NCBI GenBank assembly: GCA_903847605.1 | Contig: CAINED010000042.1 | Span: forward strand, 1-64,000 | DNA: 64,000 bases | Direction of reading: 5' to 3' | Origin: an uncultured Hyphomicrobiales bacterium | Lineage (GTDB): Bacteria > Pseudomonadota > Alphaproteobacteria > Rhizobiales > Beijerinckiaceae | In this document: positions 49,619-59,191 of the stretch, in pieces | Layout: the number at the start of each line of letters is the position of its first letter | Numbering within the stretch: the stretch's first letter is position 1 | The notes under the pieces: generated by a model | What the model was told of the DNA's origin: nothing | The model's database searches: none | What the model saw: only the letters and a program-made list of their open reading frames with translations | Translations under genes and position numbers: made by a program

Positions 49619-51322
49619 GTGGCAACGCAACAGGCGGGCAAGTCTCTTGATGCCATCACCATCCAGATCCTGCGCAACAAGATCGCCAGTCTCGTGGAAG
49701 AAATGCATTATCATTTCTACCGCTCGGGCTATTCGACGATCATAAGGGAGTCTCGCGATTTCTCCTGCGTGGTATTGGACAGGAACGGCCGGCTGATCGT
49801 CGCGCCCCCGATGTTTTTTCACGCGCCAGTCTATCGTCATCTCGTGCGCCGGACGCTCGAACTTTATAACAGCCGGGATGGCGAGCCCGGCGACATCGAG
49901 GACGGCGACGTTTTCGTCTGCAACCATCCGTATGAGGGCGGTTTGCCGCATGTGTCCGATATGGCCTTCGTCTCGCCTGTTTTCTCGAATGGAAAGATCG
50001 TCGCTTTCACTGGTTCCATTGCGCACAAGGCTGATGTCGGCGGTACCAATCCGGGCTCGACCTCTCCCAATGCCACGGAGATCTTTCAGGAAGGCCTGCT
50101 CCTGCCGCCCATGAAGATCTGGCAGCGCGGCCAGCTTTTGCAGGATGTCGAGCGCATCATTCTTGCCAATACGCGCCAGCCGGTTCTCGTGCGCGGCGAC
50201 ATGAATGCGCAGATCGCCGTGACGCACGACGGCGCGATGCGAGTCAAGGAACTGGCGAAACGCTTCGGCGCGCAGGTGCTGATGGACGCCTTTGCGGCCA
50301 TTCTCGACGGCGCCGCCAATGAATTGCGGCAGCGGATTTTAGCCTTGCCGCATGGTTCATCGTCGGCGGAAGGTTATATCGACAACGATGGCGTCACCAT
50401 CGACAAGCCCATCAAGCTCGCCGTCACGATCACGATCGAAAATGGCGTCGCTGAGTTCGACTTCTCCGCATCCGATCCGCAGACGCGCGGCCCCATGAAC
50501 CTGCGTCCCTCGATGATCGAAGCCTGCGTCTTCTATGCGCTGATCGGCAGCCTTGGCCCCAATCTTCATTTCAACGACGGCATGAGCGATTGCATAAGGC
50601 TGAAGTTCAAGGACAAGACGATTACCAATGCATCCGCGCCGGCATCGGTCTCCAATTACCAACAGGTTAATCTCAAACTCGTCGATGTGCTTCTTGAGGC
50701 CATGGCGCATTTCAATCCTTCGCGCGCCATCGCCAATGCAGGTTCATCGAGCGCGCTGGGAATATTCTGGACGAAGGGGTGGCCCGGGCAATCGACCATG
50801 CAATATGAAATTCTCGGCTCCGCTTACGGCGGCGGCGAGAAACACGATGGCGCGTCGGGCACGGCCTGCCATCTCAGCAATCTGCATGTAACGCCCATCG
50901 AAATCCTCGAATCCGAATATCCCTGCCGCATTCATCAGTTCGGACTTGTTCCGGACTCAGGTGGCGCTGGCCATTGGCGCGGCGGACTCAGCATGATCCG
51001 GGAATATGAACTCCTGGAAGATGCGACGGTTGTGCGCCGCTTCGACAAGAGCAAACATCCACCCAAGGGACTTGATGGCGGACAAAACGGGCAGGGCGCA
51101 AAATTCGCCATCAATCCCGGCACGCCGCAGGAATATATCTCGCCTGCGTCGGGCAAATGGGAATTGAGGAAAGGCGACCGCTTCATACTGCAAACCGCAG
51201 CCGGCGGCGGCTACGGCAAGCCAGCGCTGCGCGAACCCGTCGATGTCATCAAAGATATCCGCGAAGGCTATGTCACAAAAGATACGGCCGAAAGAATTTA
51301 CGACGTCAAACCGGAGTTTTGA
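49619..51322 (+). CDS. hyuB: hydantoinase B / oxoprolinase subunit
   Basis: A 567-residue partner of HyuA. The start SLDAITIQILRNKIASLVEEM and the segments SRDFSCVVLDRNGRLIV, GDVFVCNHPYEGGLPH, GSIAHKADVGGTNPGS and FGLVPDSGGAGHWRGGLSM are typical of HyuB. It begins with GTG 3 bp after hyuA, behind AAGGGAGCCTGAGCC. The C-terminus (QTAAGGGYGKPALREPVDVIKD) is complete. Substrate specificity among hydantoins, oxoproline and ketones cannot be read from the sequence. Confidence 0.93.
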   Translation: MATQQAGKSLDAITIQILRNKIASLVEEMHYHFYRSGYSTIIRESRDFSCVVLDRNGRLIVAPPMFFHAPVYRHLVRRTLELYNSRDGEPGDIEDGDVFVCNHPYEGGLPHVSDMAFVSPVFSNGKIVAFTGSIAHKADVGGTNPGSTSPNATEIFQEGLLLPPMKIWQRGQLLQDVERIILANTRQPVLVRGDMNAQIAVTHDGAMRVKELAKRFGAQVLMDAFAAILDGAANELRQRILALPHGSSSAEGYIDNDGVTIDKPIKLAVTITIENGVAEFDFSASDPQTRGPMNLRPSMIEACVFYALIGSLGPNLHFNDGMSDCIRLKFKDKTITNASAPASVSNYQQVNLKLVDVLLEAMAHFNPSRAIANAGSSSALGIFWTKGWPGQSTMQYEILGSAYGGGEKHDGASGTACHLSNLHVTPIEILESEYPCRIHQFGLVPDSGGAGHWRGGLSMIREYELLEDATVVRRFDKSKHPPKGLDGGQNGQGAKFAINPGTPQEYISPASGKWELRKGDRFILQTAAGGGYGKPALREPVDVIKDIREGYVTKDTAERIYDVKPEF

Positions 51323-51328
51323 ATTCAA

Positions 51329-52150
51329 ATGGCGAAGGAAAAGATCGGTATTATTGGCGCGGGCCGCATGGGCCAGCCGATGGTCAAGCACTTGCTGAAA
51401 CATGGCTTTGATGTCACCGCAGTCGATATCAGCAAGGACAATATCGAGAAATGCCGCGCCATGGGCGCGAAGATCGCGGGTCAGCCAAAAGATCTCGGCG
51501 ATTGCAGTTTCATCATTCTCGGCGTCGGCTACGACGGCGAAGTCAACGAAGTCGTGCTTGGTGAAAATGGCGTGTTGCAGGCGCTGAAACCCGGCAGCAT
51601 CATAGCCGTATCGTCCACGGTATCGCCTGATACAGTCAAGAACATCGATGCCAGGGCGCGAGAAAAGGGCTGCGACGTGCTCGATGCGCCGATTTGCCGG
51701 GGACGCTGGTTTGCCGATGAAGGCAAGCTGTTGGCGCTTGTCGGCGGCCGCGATGAAATCGTGGCGCGCGGGCGCGACGTCTATTCCTGCTTCTGCTCGG
51801 ACATTTCCCATCTCGGCGATGTCGGCCACGGGCAGGTCGGCAAGGCCATGAACAATCTCATGCTCTGGGTCACGAGCATCGGGCTCATCGAAGCCGGCCG
51901 CGTCGCGGAGTCGACAGGCATCGATCTCGTCAAGTTGCGCGACGCCTTGATGATGAGTTCAGGCAAGTCACAGGCGCTGGAAGACTGGGATCAGACCTCC
52001 TTCACCTGGGCCTTGAAGGACATGCAGATCGTCATGCAGATGGCCGACAAGGCCAATCTCTCGCTGCCACTCGCTGGCGCGATCAAGGAAATGGTGAAGG
52101 AAGCACGCCGGGTGAAGGCGACCAACCCGCCAAAGTGGACGGGAAAGTAA
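51329..52150 (+). CDS. beta-hydroxyacid dehydrogenase, 3-hydroxyisobutyrate dehydrogenase family
   Basis: A 273-residue NAD(P)-dependent dehydrogenase. The Rossmann motif is IGIIGAGRMGQPMVKHLL. The substrate loop is DAPICRGRWFADEGKLLALVGG (normally DAPVSGG). The catalytic Lys helix is GHGQVGKAMNNLMLWVTSIGLIEA. It oxidises a 3-hydroxy acid such as 3-hydroxyisobutyrate or tartronate semialdehyde-related acids; the altered substrate loop (CRGRW) suggests a non-standard substrate. It lies 6 bp after hyuB, in the same operon. Confidence 0.9.
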   Translation: MAKEKIGIIGAGRMGQPMVKHLLKHGFDVTAVDISKDNIEKCRAMGAKIAGQPKDLGDCSFIILGVGYDGEVNEVVLGENGVLQALKPGSIIAVSSTVSPDTVKNIDARAREKGCDVLDAPICRGRWFADEGKLLALVGGRDEIVARGRDVYSCFCSDISHLGDVGHGQVGKAMNNLMLWVTSIGLIEAGRVAESTGIDLVKLRDALMMSSGKSQALEDWDQTSFTWALKDMQIVMQMADKANLSLPLAGAIKEMVKEARRVKATNPPKWTGK

Positions 52151-52154
52151 GCGC

Positions 52155-53393
52155 ATGGCGGGCGCGGGTTTCGGCGGCATAACCAAGGCGTTTGAGAGCC
52201 GCAATTTCCGCGTCTACTGGATCGGCAACCTGACCCATACGATCACGGTGTGGGTCAATCGCATGGCGATCGCCTGGCTCACATGGGAAATCACCCATTC
52301 GACAACCTGGCTCGGCATCATGGCCGCCGCAAACATGCTGCCGTCCATTGTTCTCGGCCCGCTCGGCGGTGTCACCGCGGATCGCTTTGGGCATCGATTC
52401 CAGCTTGTGACCGCTACCTATATCGGCGGCGGAATCGCCGCACTGATGACGGTGCTTGTCGCGCTGGATAAAGTCTCTATCGGCTGGCTCGCCTTCCTCG
52501 TCGCGCTCACTGGCGTGATCAGGGCATTCAACGTGCCTGCACGAACGGCGATGGTGAGCAATCTCGTCGAACGGCAATATCTGTCCTCCGCGATCGGCAT
52601 CAACAGCGCCTCCTTTCATGGCGGCAATTTCGTCGGCCCTGTCATCGGCGGGTTGCTCATCAATTATTTTGGTATATCGCTCGCCTTCCTTGCGTATGCG
52701 GCAGGCGAGTTCATCGCTGCGACATCATTCCTGATGCTGAAGATCAACGTCGTGCAGCGCTCCTCCAAGGGCGGCAGTCTTTTGGCCGATCTCGTCGAGG
52801 GCTTTCGCTACACATGGAATCATAGCGGCATATTCGCGGTTCTCTCGCTAAGCCTCGTCAGCGCCATCCTCATCAATCCCTACATTGAAATGCTGCCGGC
52901 CTTTGTCTCCAAGGTCTATCGCATGGATGCGGAAGGCCTTGCCTGGCTGACGGCCTCGACGGGCGGCGGCGCGATGGTCGGCGGCCTCTGGATCGCGCGG
53001 CGCGGCAGGCTTGATGGCCTCGTCCGGATTCAACTTGTAACGCTGGCGCTCGCCTATGTCTCGATCTTCATCTTCGCATGGACGGACCGCATGCCGCTCG
53101 CCATGGCGGCGCTCGCCGTCGCCGGCTTCTCGCTCGTCGCCGCGCAGACTTCCGCCTCGACACTGGTCCAGAACGCCGTCGATCCCCGCTTGCGCGCGCG
53201 CGTCGTCAGTCTCAACGGCGTGATTATCGTCAGCGGTCCCGCCATTGGCGCGTTGTTGATCGGCGCGATCGCCGAGCGCACGGGCGTACAGGCGCCGGTC
53301 ATGGCGGCAGCGGTTATCGCTTTGGCCTGCCTTGCTTTGCTCGCGCCGAAATCGGCGCAGACGGCGGCCGCGCTCGAACAGGAAGGCAAGTAA
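52155..53393 (+). CDS. major facilitator superfamily transporter (DHA3-like)
   Basis: A 412-residue membrane protein with about 12 transmembrane helices. The opening FESRNFRVYWIGNLTHTITVWVNRMAIAWL and the loop GGVTADRFGHRFQL (MFS motif A, GxxaDRxGrR) identify the family. ENTS/enterobactin exporter-like DHA3 proteins share the NFRVYW-type start. It is the last gene of the hyuAB operon, 4 bp after the dehydrogenase, so it probably moves the pathway's substrate or product. It converges on a 54-residue microprotein gene. Confidence 0.88.
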   Translation: MAGAGFGGITKAFESRNFRVYWIGNLTHTITVWVNRMAIAWLTWEITHSTTWLGIMAAANMLPSIVLGPLGGVTADRFGHRFQLVTATYIGGGIAALMTVLVALDKVSIGWLAFLVALTGVIRAFNVPARTAMVSNLVERQYLSSAIGINSASFHGGNFVGPVIGGLLINYFGISLAFLAYAAGEFIAATSFLMLKINVVQRSSKGGSLLADLVEGFRYTWNHSGIFAVLSLSLVSAILINPYIEMLPAFVSKVYRMDAEGLAWLTASTGGGAMVGGLWIARRGRLDGLVRIQLVTLALAYVSIFIFAWTDRMPLAMAALAVAGFSLVAAQTSASTLVQNAVDPRLRARVVSLNGVIIVSGPAIGALLIGAIAERTGVQAPVMAAAVIALACLALLAPKSAQTAAALEQEGK

Positions 53394-53406
53394 GTCAGAT
53401 ATCCGG

Positions 53407-53571
53407 CTATTGCTTTGGTGGTATCCTGCCCTTGTCGGAATCGTAACCGCCCAGATCCTTGCCGCCTACCGATACATTGCCGACGGAGACATGCGTCTTT
53501 CCGAAGAGCGCGAAGACGGCGATGACCAGCACGATGTAGCCCCACCAAGGAATCCGCTTCAGAAAATCCAT
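53407..53571 (-). CDS. 54-residue single-span membrane microprotein (not in the ORF track)
   Basis: Encodes MDFLKRIPWWGYIVLVIAVF and continues ALFGKTHVSVGNVSVGG, ending DKGRIPPKQ. One hydrophobic helix (about residues 9-23) follows a short basic start, so an N-in, C-out topology with a small soluble tail is expected. AGAGGGCTGAGAC precedes the ATG. It is below the length threshold of the ORF list. It may be cotranscribed with the cupin gene upstream (34-bp gap). No function is known to me. Confidence 0.65.
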   Translation of the reverse strand: MDFLKRIPWWGYIVLVIAVFALFGKTHVSVGNVSVGGKDLGGYDSDKGRIPPKQ

Positions 53572-53605
53572 GTCTCAGCCCTCTGGATAACAGGGTGCGA
53601 AACTG

Positions 53606-54133
53606 TCACGCCTCTTCCAGCACCTTGTCCTTCAGTTTGCGGAAGCGGAAGCGTTCGATCTGGTCGAGATCGGTGCCGGTGACGCGTATCACCCAGCAGG
53701 TCTCCGGATGTTCCGTCGAATGAATGAAGCCGGGGCCATAGGCCTTGGTATCGCCGCCGCGCAGGTCGTATTCGGCGGATTTTTTTAGCACCGCGCCGTC
53801 CTCGCTCTCGGGGTTGGTGCGCACATATTCGCGCATGCGGGTCGCGCCGTTGATATTGCCGTAAATGGCCCAAGATGCGCCGTGGCTGTGCGGCGTGCCA
53901 CGTTTGCCGCCTTCCTGCACATGGGCGAGCACATAATAGTCGAGGTCGGGGTCGTGATAGAGTTCGCGCTTGCCGGCCGGAGTGTCCGCTGAAAACGTCG
54001 CCTTTACGAAGGCGTCGTTGCGCAACAGGCCCGACAATTTCGCCGCCACGGCGTCCAGACGGGAATGGATCGAGCCCTCGCCCTTCAGAATCGCGCTCGC
54101 ATCCCCGCAGAATTCCTGCAAACCATAGGCCAT
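53606..54133 (-). CDS. cupin-type metalloprotein, cysteine dioxygenase-like
   Basis: A 175-residue protein with a cupin barrel. The metal motif is TPHSHGASWAIYGNINGATRM, followed by a second motif around GFIHSTEHPETCWVIRVTG. The pattern resembles the small cysteine dioxygenase-like metal enzymes of the cupin superfamily. The ATG at 54133 is clear, because GAGGAGGTAGCG precedes it; the ORF-track start adds 33 residues. It diverges from a Rieske oxygenase gene with a 113-bp gap, and the two may be co-regulated. The substrate is unknown. Confidence 0.75.
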   Translation of the reverse strand: MAYGLQEFCGDASAILKGEGSIHSRLDAVAAKLSGLLRNDAFVKATFSADTPAGKRELYHDPDLDYYVLAHVQEGGKRGTPHSHGASWAIYGNINGATRMREYVRTNPESEDGAVLKKSAEYDLRGGDTKAYGPGFIHSTEHPETCWVIRVTGTDLDQIERFRFRKLKDKVLEEA

Positions 54134-54246
54134 CGCTACCTCCTCATTTTTCTCGCTCAGGATAGCGCGCCCTTGCCGCAGGCGGAAGGGAGTTGCATAG
54201 GACGGGACGATCCGGGAAAATCCCAAAAACAAGAACGGAGGAAAAT

Positions 54247-55515
54247 ATGCTCAGGCAAGAGGATAACGAGCGGCTCGTTCGGGTCGGACCGGGAACGCCA
54301 ATGGGCGAGTTGATGCGCCGCTACTGGCAGCCTGCACTCCTCTCGTCCGAACTGCCGGAGCCCGATGGCGCCCCTGTCCGCGTGCGCCTCCTAGGCGAGG
54401 ATTTGATCGCTTTCCGCGACACTGATGGAAATGTCGGCCTCGTCGATGCGTTCTGCCCCCATCGCCGCGCGCCGATGTTCTTTGGCCGTAACGAGGAATG
54501 CGGATTGCGCTGCGTCTATCACGGCTGGAAATTCGACCGTCAAGGCGATTGCGTGGACATGCCCAGTGAGCCCTCCGGCACGCCATTGCAGGCCAAGGTC
54601 AAGATCAAGGCCTACCCCTGTATCGAAAAGGGTGGCGCGGTCTGGACCTATATGGGCCCGAAGGACAAGCAGCCTCCCGCGCCCGATCACGAATGGCTGC
54701 GCGCGCCGGAAACCCATCGCTTCGTGTCGAAGACCTTCGAAGCCTGCAATTACCTGCAGGCGCTGGAGGGCGGCCTCGATACCGCGCACGTCTCCTTCCT
54801 GCATCGGGACGGCCGCAACGATGGCACGCTGCTGGCCGCCATCGACGGCGCGCCGCGCCTCGACGTCGAAGTGACGGATTACGGCTATTACTATGTCTCG
54901 ACGCGCAAGGCGCACGACAAGAACTATGTGCGCCTCTATCAATATGTGATGCCCAATCACCAGATGCGCTCGAACGTGCTGGGCCATACCGGCAAGCGCC
55001 CGAAGGTACCGAAGATCGACGGTCACGTCTGGGTTCCGATCGATGACGAAAATGTTTGGGTCTGGAATTTCATGTATTCCTACGACGCCTCGACACCGCT
55101 CGACAGCGATTTCGCCTGGAACTACGAGACGGCTGCCGGGCGCGGTCCGGACGATCTGATACCCGGCACGTTCAAACTCAAGGCGAACATGTCCAACAAC
55201 TACAATGTCGACCGCGAGACGCAGAAGAAGGGTCTTTTCGCCGGCATTGAGGGCATCAATACGCAGGACTTCGCATTGCAGGAAGGTATGGGTTCGATCG
55301 TCGATCGCTCGAAGGAATTTTTGGGCACCACCGACAGGGCCATCGTGACCTTGCGGCGCCTTCTGCTCGATGCGACGCGCGCCGTCGAAAATGGCGAGAC
55401 GCCGCGCGGTCTCGACCCCAAGACTTATGCGCATGTGCGCGCGCATGACGAACTGGTTTCGCCCGACGAAGACTGGCGCAAACTCTTCGACAAGGAAGGC
55501 GTAGCGCGCTGGTAG
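54247..55515 (+). CDS. Rieske non-heme iron oxygenase, alpha subunit (copy 3)
   Basis: A 422-residue phthalate dioxygenase-type oxygenase. The Rieske ligands are in CPHRRAPMFFG and CVYHGWKFD. The mononuclear iron site is in NYLQALEGGLDTAHVSFLH. The N-terminus LVRVGPGTPMGELMRRYWQPALL is close to the copy at 22272. The start at 54247 has ACGGAGGAAAAT upstream. An RraA-type aldolase follows after 19 bp, suggesting that ring hydroxylation is followed by breakdown through a 4-carboxy-4-hydroxy-2-oxoadipate-like intermediate. No reductase is nearby. Confidence 0.91.
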   Translation: MLRQEDNERLVRVGPGTPMGELMRRYWQPALLSSELPEPDGAPVRVRLLGEDLIAFRDTDGNVGLVDAFCPHRRAPMFFGRNEECGLRCVYHGWKFDRQGDCVDMPSEPSGTPLQAKVKIKAYPCIEKGGAVWTYMGPKDKQPPAPDHEWLRAPETHRFVSKTFEACNYLQALEGGLDTAHVSFLHRDGRNDGTLLAAIDGAPRLDVEVTDYGYYYVSTRKAHDKNYVRLYQYVMPNHQMRSNVLGHTGKRPKVPKIDGHVWVPIDDENVWVWNFMYSYDASTPLDSDFAWNYETAAGRGPDDLIPGTFKLKANMSNNYNVDRETQKKGLFAGIEGINTQDFALQEGMGSIVDRSKEFLGTTDRAIVTLRRLLLDATRAVENGETPRGLDPKTYAHVRAHDELVSPDEDWRKLFDKEGVARW

Positions 55516-55534
55516 TTCAACAACAGGACAAGTA

Positions 55535-56200
55535 ATGGCTCTCGATCCGCTCATTGCGCGCTTGCGCGCACTCGATATCTGCGACCTTTCCGATGCCCTC
55601 GATGGTCTGGGGTTGCCGCCTGCCGTCACGGGCCTGCGGCAAGCATGCGCCGCGAGGCCGATTGCCGGACGCGCCGTGACAGTCAAACTCATTGCGGGCA
55701 ATGCGCCGCCGAGCGAGCACCCCCGTCACCTTTGCACCACAGCCGTGGAAGCGGCTGGGCCGGACAATGTCATCGTGATCGAACAACGCACCGGCATCGA
55801 CGCGGCCGCGTGGGGTGGGATTCTCTCGCGCGCCGCGCAGGTGCGCGGCATCGCCGGCACAATCGTCGACGGCCCGACGCGTGATATCGAAGAGGCTGAC
55901 CGTGTCGGCTACACCGTCTATGCGCGCACGCTCACCTGCCGCACGGCTCGCGGCCGCATCTACGAAAGCGAATGTCAGACGCCCATCGATTTCGGCGACA
56001 CGACAGTGCATCCCGGCGATTACATCGCCATTGACCGTTCCGGCTGCGTCGTCATTCCGGCCGCGCGCATCGGGGATGTTCTGGCGCGCGCGGAGCAGAT
56101 CCGCGACAAGAGCGATGATATGGCCGCCGCCGTTTATTCGGGCATGCCGGTGTCGAAGGTCATGGGTGGCGATTACGAGCGGATGCTGGAGAAGAAATAG
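55535..56200 (+). CDS. RraA-family protein, probable 4-hydroxy-2-oxoacid (HMG/CHA-type) aldolase
   Basis: A 221-residue RraA-fold protein. The active-site segment GGILSRAAQVRGIAGTIVDG followed by PTRD carries the conserved Arg-Asp pair of class II HMG/CHA aldolases (LigK/GalC type), which cleave 4-hydroxy-4-methyl- or 4-carboxy-4-hydroxy-2-oxo acids to pyruvate or oxaloacetate. The later segment HPGDYIAIDRSGCVVIP is typical. Catalytic residues argue for an aldolase rather than the RNase E inhibitor RraA, and the position directly after a Rieske oxygenase supports this. The start follows AGGACAAGTA. Confidence 0.82.
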   Translation: MALDPLIARLRALDICDLSDALDGLGLPPAVTGLRQACAARPIAGRAVTVKLIAGNAPPSEHPRHLCTTAVEAAGPDNVIVIEQRTGIDAAAWGGILSRAAQVRGIAGTIVDGPTRDIEEADRVGYTVYARTLTCRTARGRIYESECQTPIDFGDTTVHPGDYIAIDRSGCVVIPAARIGDVLARAEQIRDKSDDMAAAVYSGMPVSKVMGGDYERMLEKK

Positions 56201-56230
56201 CCGCAAGCGCTTTCAGCGAAGGCATTGAAC

Positions 56231-57172
56231 ATGAGCGCAAATGAGTTTCCAAGTGGCCCGCGACTGACACGGAGGGCACTTGCCGGCGTCATGCTTTCGC
56301 CTCTGGCACTGACGCCGTGCGGCAGGGCATTCGCCCAATCGCGGTTCAGCGCCGATCTCGCTGCAGCACGCGCCAAACTGACGGCCTATAACGAACTCTA
56401 CCGCGCGACGCAGACCATGGAGGCGGGATGGTTGCGTTACTTCCGCTCGGTCGATCCCGATATCGGGCCGAAGGGTACGGAAACACGTCTTCTGGGCTTT
56501 CCCAAGCCGAACAGCGCCGCCGCACAGGCCGATGCCGCCGAAAAGGCCGCGAATGCGCCGCCGAAGGAAGATGAAGCTGACAGAGCCGCGAAGGCCCTCG
56601 TGCATTTCTACCGGCTGGCGTTTCCGGACATGGTCGAAGCTGCGGACTTCTATCCGAATTACGTTCCCAAGGACGATCTCGGCAAGGCAGGCCAGATCTG
56701 GCATCGCCGCCTGAAACAGAACACCGGCTTTATTCCCGGCGCACGTTCCGATCTGTACAAGGCCGCCGACGCCATGCGCGGCAAGATCGAGGCGCTGGAA
56801 CTGGTTGAACTCGAGAAGCGCGGGCGCAACGAACACTGGCATGTTCGTCGCCTCACCCTGCAGGGGCGCGCCGCGCGCGATGTCTTTCCACTCGGGCCGG
56901 GACCTTTCGATCCGGACGCGCTCGCCAAACAGGTGGCGGCATTCGAGGCGGCTGCGGCAGAGGCCGAGGCCTACAACAAGGCCAATCCGGGGAAGCTGTT
57001 GATGTTCGACTCTTCGCCGCGTTCCTTCATCGCCTCCATGAACCGGTTGCGGGAGCAGATCTCCAAACGTCCCGAGCCGCGCCAGGCGACCGAAGCCGAT
57101 CTCCGGGCGGCGCTAACGGCCTACGCCCAACTGGTCGAAATGGGCGACCTGTTTTTCATGAACAGCCCCTGA
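56231..57172 (+). CDS. exported helical protein of unknown function
   Basis: A 313-residue protein that I do not recognise. The N-terminus RLTRRALAGVMLSPLALTPC with GRAFAQ is a Tat-like (RR) signal peptide, with an internal Cys that could also suggest a lipoprotein. The mature part is largely helical, with repeated tyrosines (KLTAYNELYRATQTMEAGWLRYF, EAEAYNKANPGKL, LTAYAQLVEMGDLFF) and an Ala/Lys/Glu-rich linker at about 95-120. A distant resemblance to DUF3829-type exported helical proteins is possible but weak. It lies 30 bp after the RraA gene; cotranscription is possible, and function is unknown. Confidence 0.6.
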   Translation: MSANEFPSGPRLTRRALAGVMLSPLALTPCGRAFAQSRFSADLAAARAKLTAYNELYRATQTMEAGWLRYFRSVDPDIGPKGTETRLLGFPKPNSAAAQADAAEKAANAPPKEDEADRAAKALVHFYRLAFPDMVEAADFYPNYVPKDDLGKAGQIWHRRLKQNTGFIPGARSDLYKAADAMRGKIEALELVELEKRGRNEHWHVRRLTLQGRAARDVFPLGPGPFDPDALAKQVAAFEAAAAEAEAYNKANPGKLLMFDSSPRSFIASMNRLREQISKRPEPRQATEADLRAALTAYAQLVEMGDLFFMNSP

Positions 57173-57322
57173 TTTTTGCTTTAGGGGACGACGGCACCCC
57201 AATCTCGGTTTCGGGTTCACCGGCTACGGCTGGCGTCGCTGTAGAGCCATTGACCTCTCCTGTCTGAATCGCCATACCACCGGCCAAATCCGGCGGATCC
57301 GGTGTAGACGACAGAGAGAGCC

Positions 57323-58188
<866 letters not shown>

Positions 58189-58189
<1 letters not shown>

Positions 58190-58659
58190 TGAGCGGGATA
58201 TTCAGCCGCGAAAGTCTGAATTTCCTTTATCGGCAGGATGAGGGGACGCTGAGCCGCGCGGCCTGGTGGGCGGGCCTCGCGCCGCTCGTGAGCCTGCTTG
58301 TTGTCCTGACTGTCGTCTGGCTGCTTCTCGCGCCCTGGGGTCAACGTGGTCTGGACGAACGCGCCTTTCTCGATCCGCGTACCATCGTCACGTATCTCTA
58401 TCTGATGATTTATACGTTCGCGGTCATCCTGATCGCGATTTGCTACACCAATCTTTCGGCCAAGCGCTTTCTTGCGCGCGGTCGTATTGGCGGACTTGCA
58501 GGCCTTCTGCCGCTCGCGGCGCTTTTGGCTGGCGCGCTCAACTGGCTCTACCCGCGTGTCGCCGAGACGATGCCGTACTGGACGGTGATCGCGGCCGATA
58601 TCGTCCTGATCGGCGTCATCGTCTGGCATGTCGTCGACTTGGGACTTGCAGGCGACTGA
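58189..58659 (+). CDS. small integral membrane protein, DUF805-related
   Basis: A 156-residue membrane protein with four predicted helices: APLVSLLVVLTVVWLLLAPW, LYLMIYTFAVILIAICYTNL, GLLPLAALLAGALNWLY and WTVIAADIVLIGVIVWHVV. The segment LNFLYRQDEGTLSRAAWWAG recalls the start of DUF805 proteins (xLFxxxGRixRxxFWxG), two more of which follow. It starts at the ATG overlapping the dapD stop, so it is translationally coupled to dapD. No function is known. Confidence 0.75.
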
Positions 58660-58770
58660 CAGCCGCGATCACAACGATGTGCGCTCGCGCACACCTTAAC
58701 CTCGTCAATTGACGCCATCTTCCGTTACTGTCACGATGATCGTGCTGGGCAAAAAACACGGAGGCTGACA

Positions 58771-59118
58771 ATGGATTGGCAGAATCTCTTTTTGACTTAC
58801 GACGGCAGGCTCAATCGCCAGCCCTTCTGGATCGGCAATATCGTTCTAACCGTCATCAATATTGCCGCGACACTGCTCGGCCTTGCGATCGGCGGCGCGG
58901 TGGGAAATCTCATCTCGATCGTCGTCAGCCTCGCGCTGCTCTATCCCGGCATTTGCATCGCCATCAAACGCGCTCATGATCGCGACAAATCCGGCTGGTG
59001 GATTCTCATCATCCTGATCCCGCTGGTCGGCATCATCTGGTACATCGTCGAATTCGGCTGCCTGCGCGGCACGGAAGGACCCAACCAGTACGGCCCCGAT
59101 CCGCTCGCGGGTACATGA
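58771..59118 (+). CDS. DUF805 family membrane protein
   Basis: A 115-residue inner membrane protein of the DUF805 (YhaH-like) family. It has the family opening NLFLTYDGRLNRQPFWIGNI, three hydrophobic helices, the conserved loop KRAHDRDKSGWWILIILIPL, and the end GCLRGTEGPNQYGPDPLAG. The start follows ACGGAGGCTGACA. It sits inside the dapD-dapE block; the biochemical role of the family is unknown. Confidence 0.88.
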   Translation: MDWQNLFLTYDGRLNRQPFWIGNIVLTVINIAATLLGLAIGGAVGNLISIVVSLALLYPGICIAIKRAHDRDKSGWWILIILIPLVGIIWYIVEFGCLRGTEGPNQYGPDPLAGT

Positions 59119-59191
59119 TTCCATCGGGCTATGTTAGGTTGCCCGGGCGATTCCTCGAAGTTCGAAGAATTGCCCGAGGCGCCTGAGATTC

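Noticed and set aside
57250-57278. TTGACC-n17-CATACC as dapD promoter
   Set aside because: Good -35 but weak -10; not strong enough to list as a feature.
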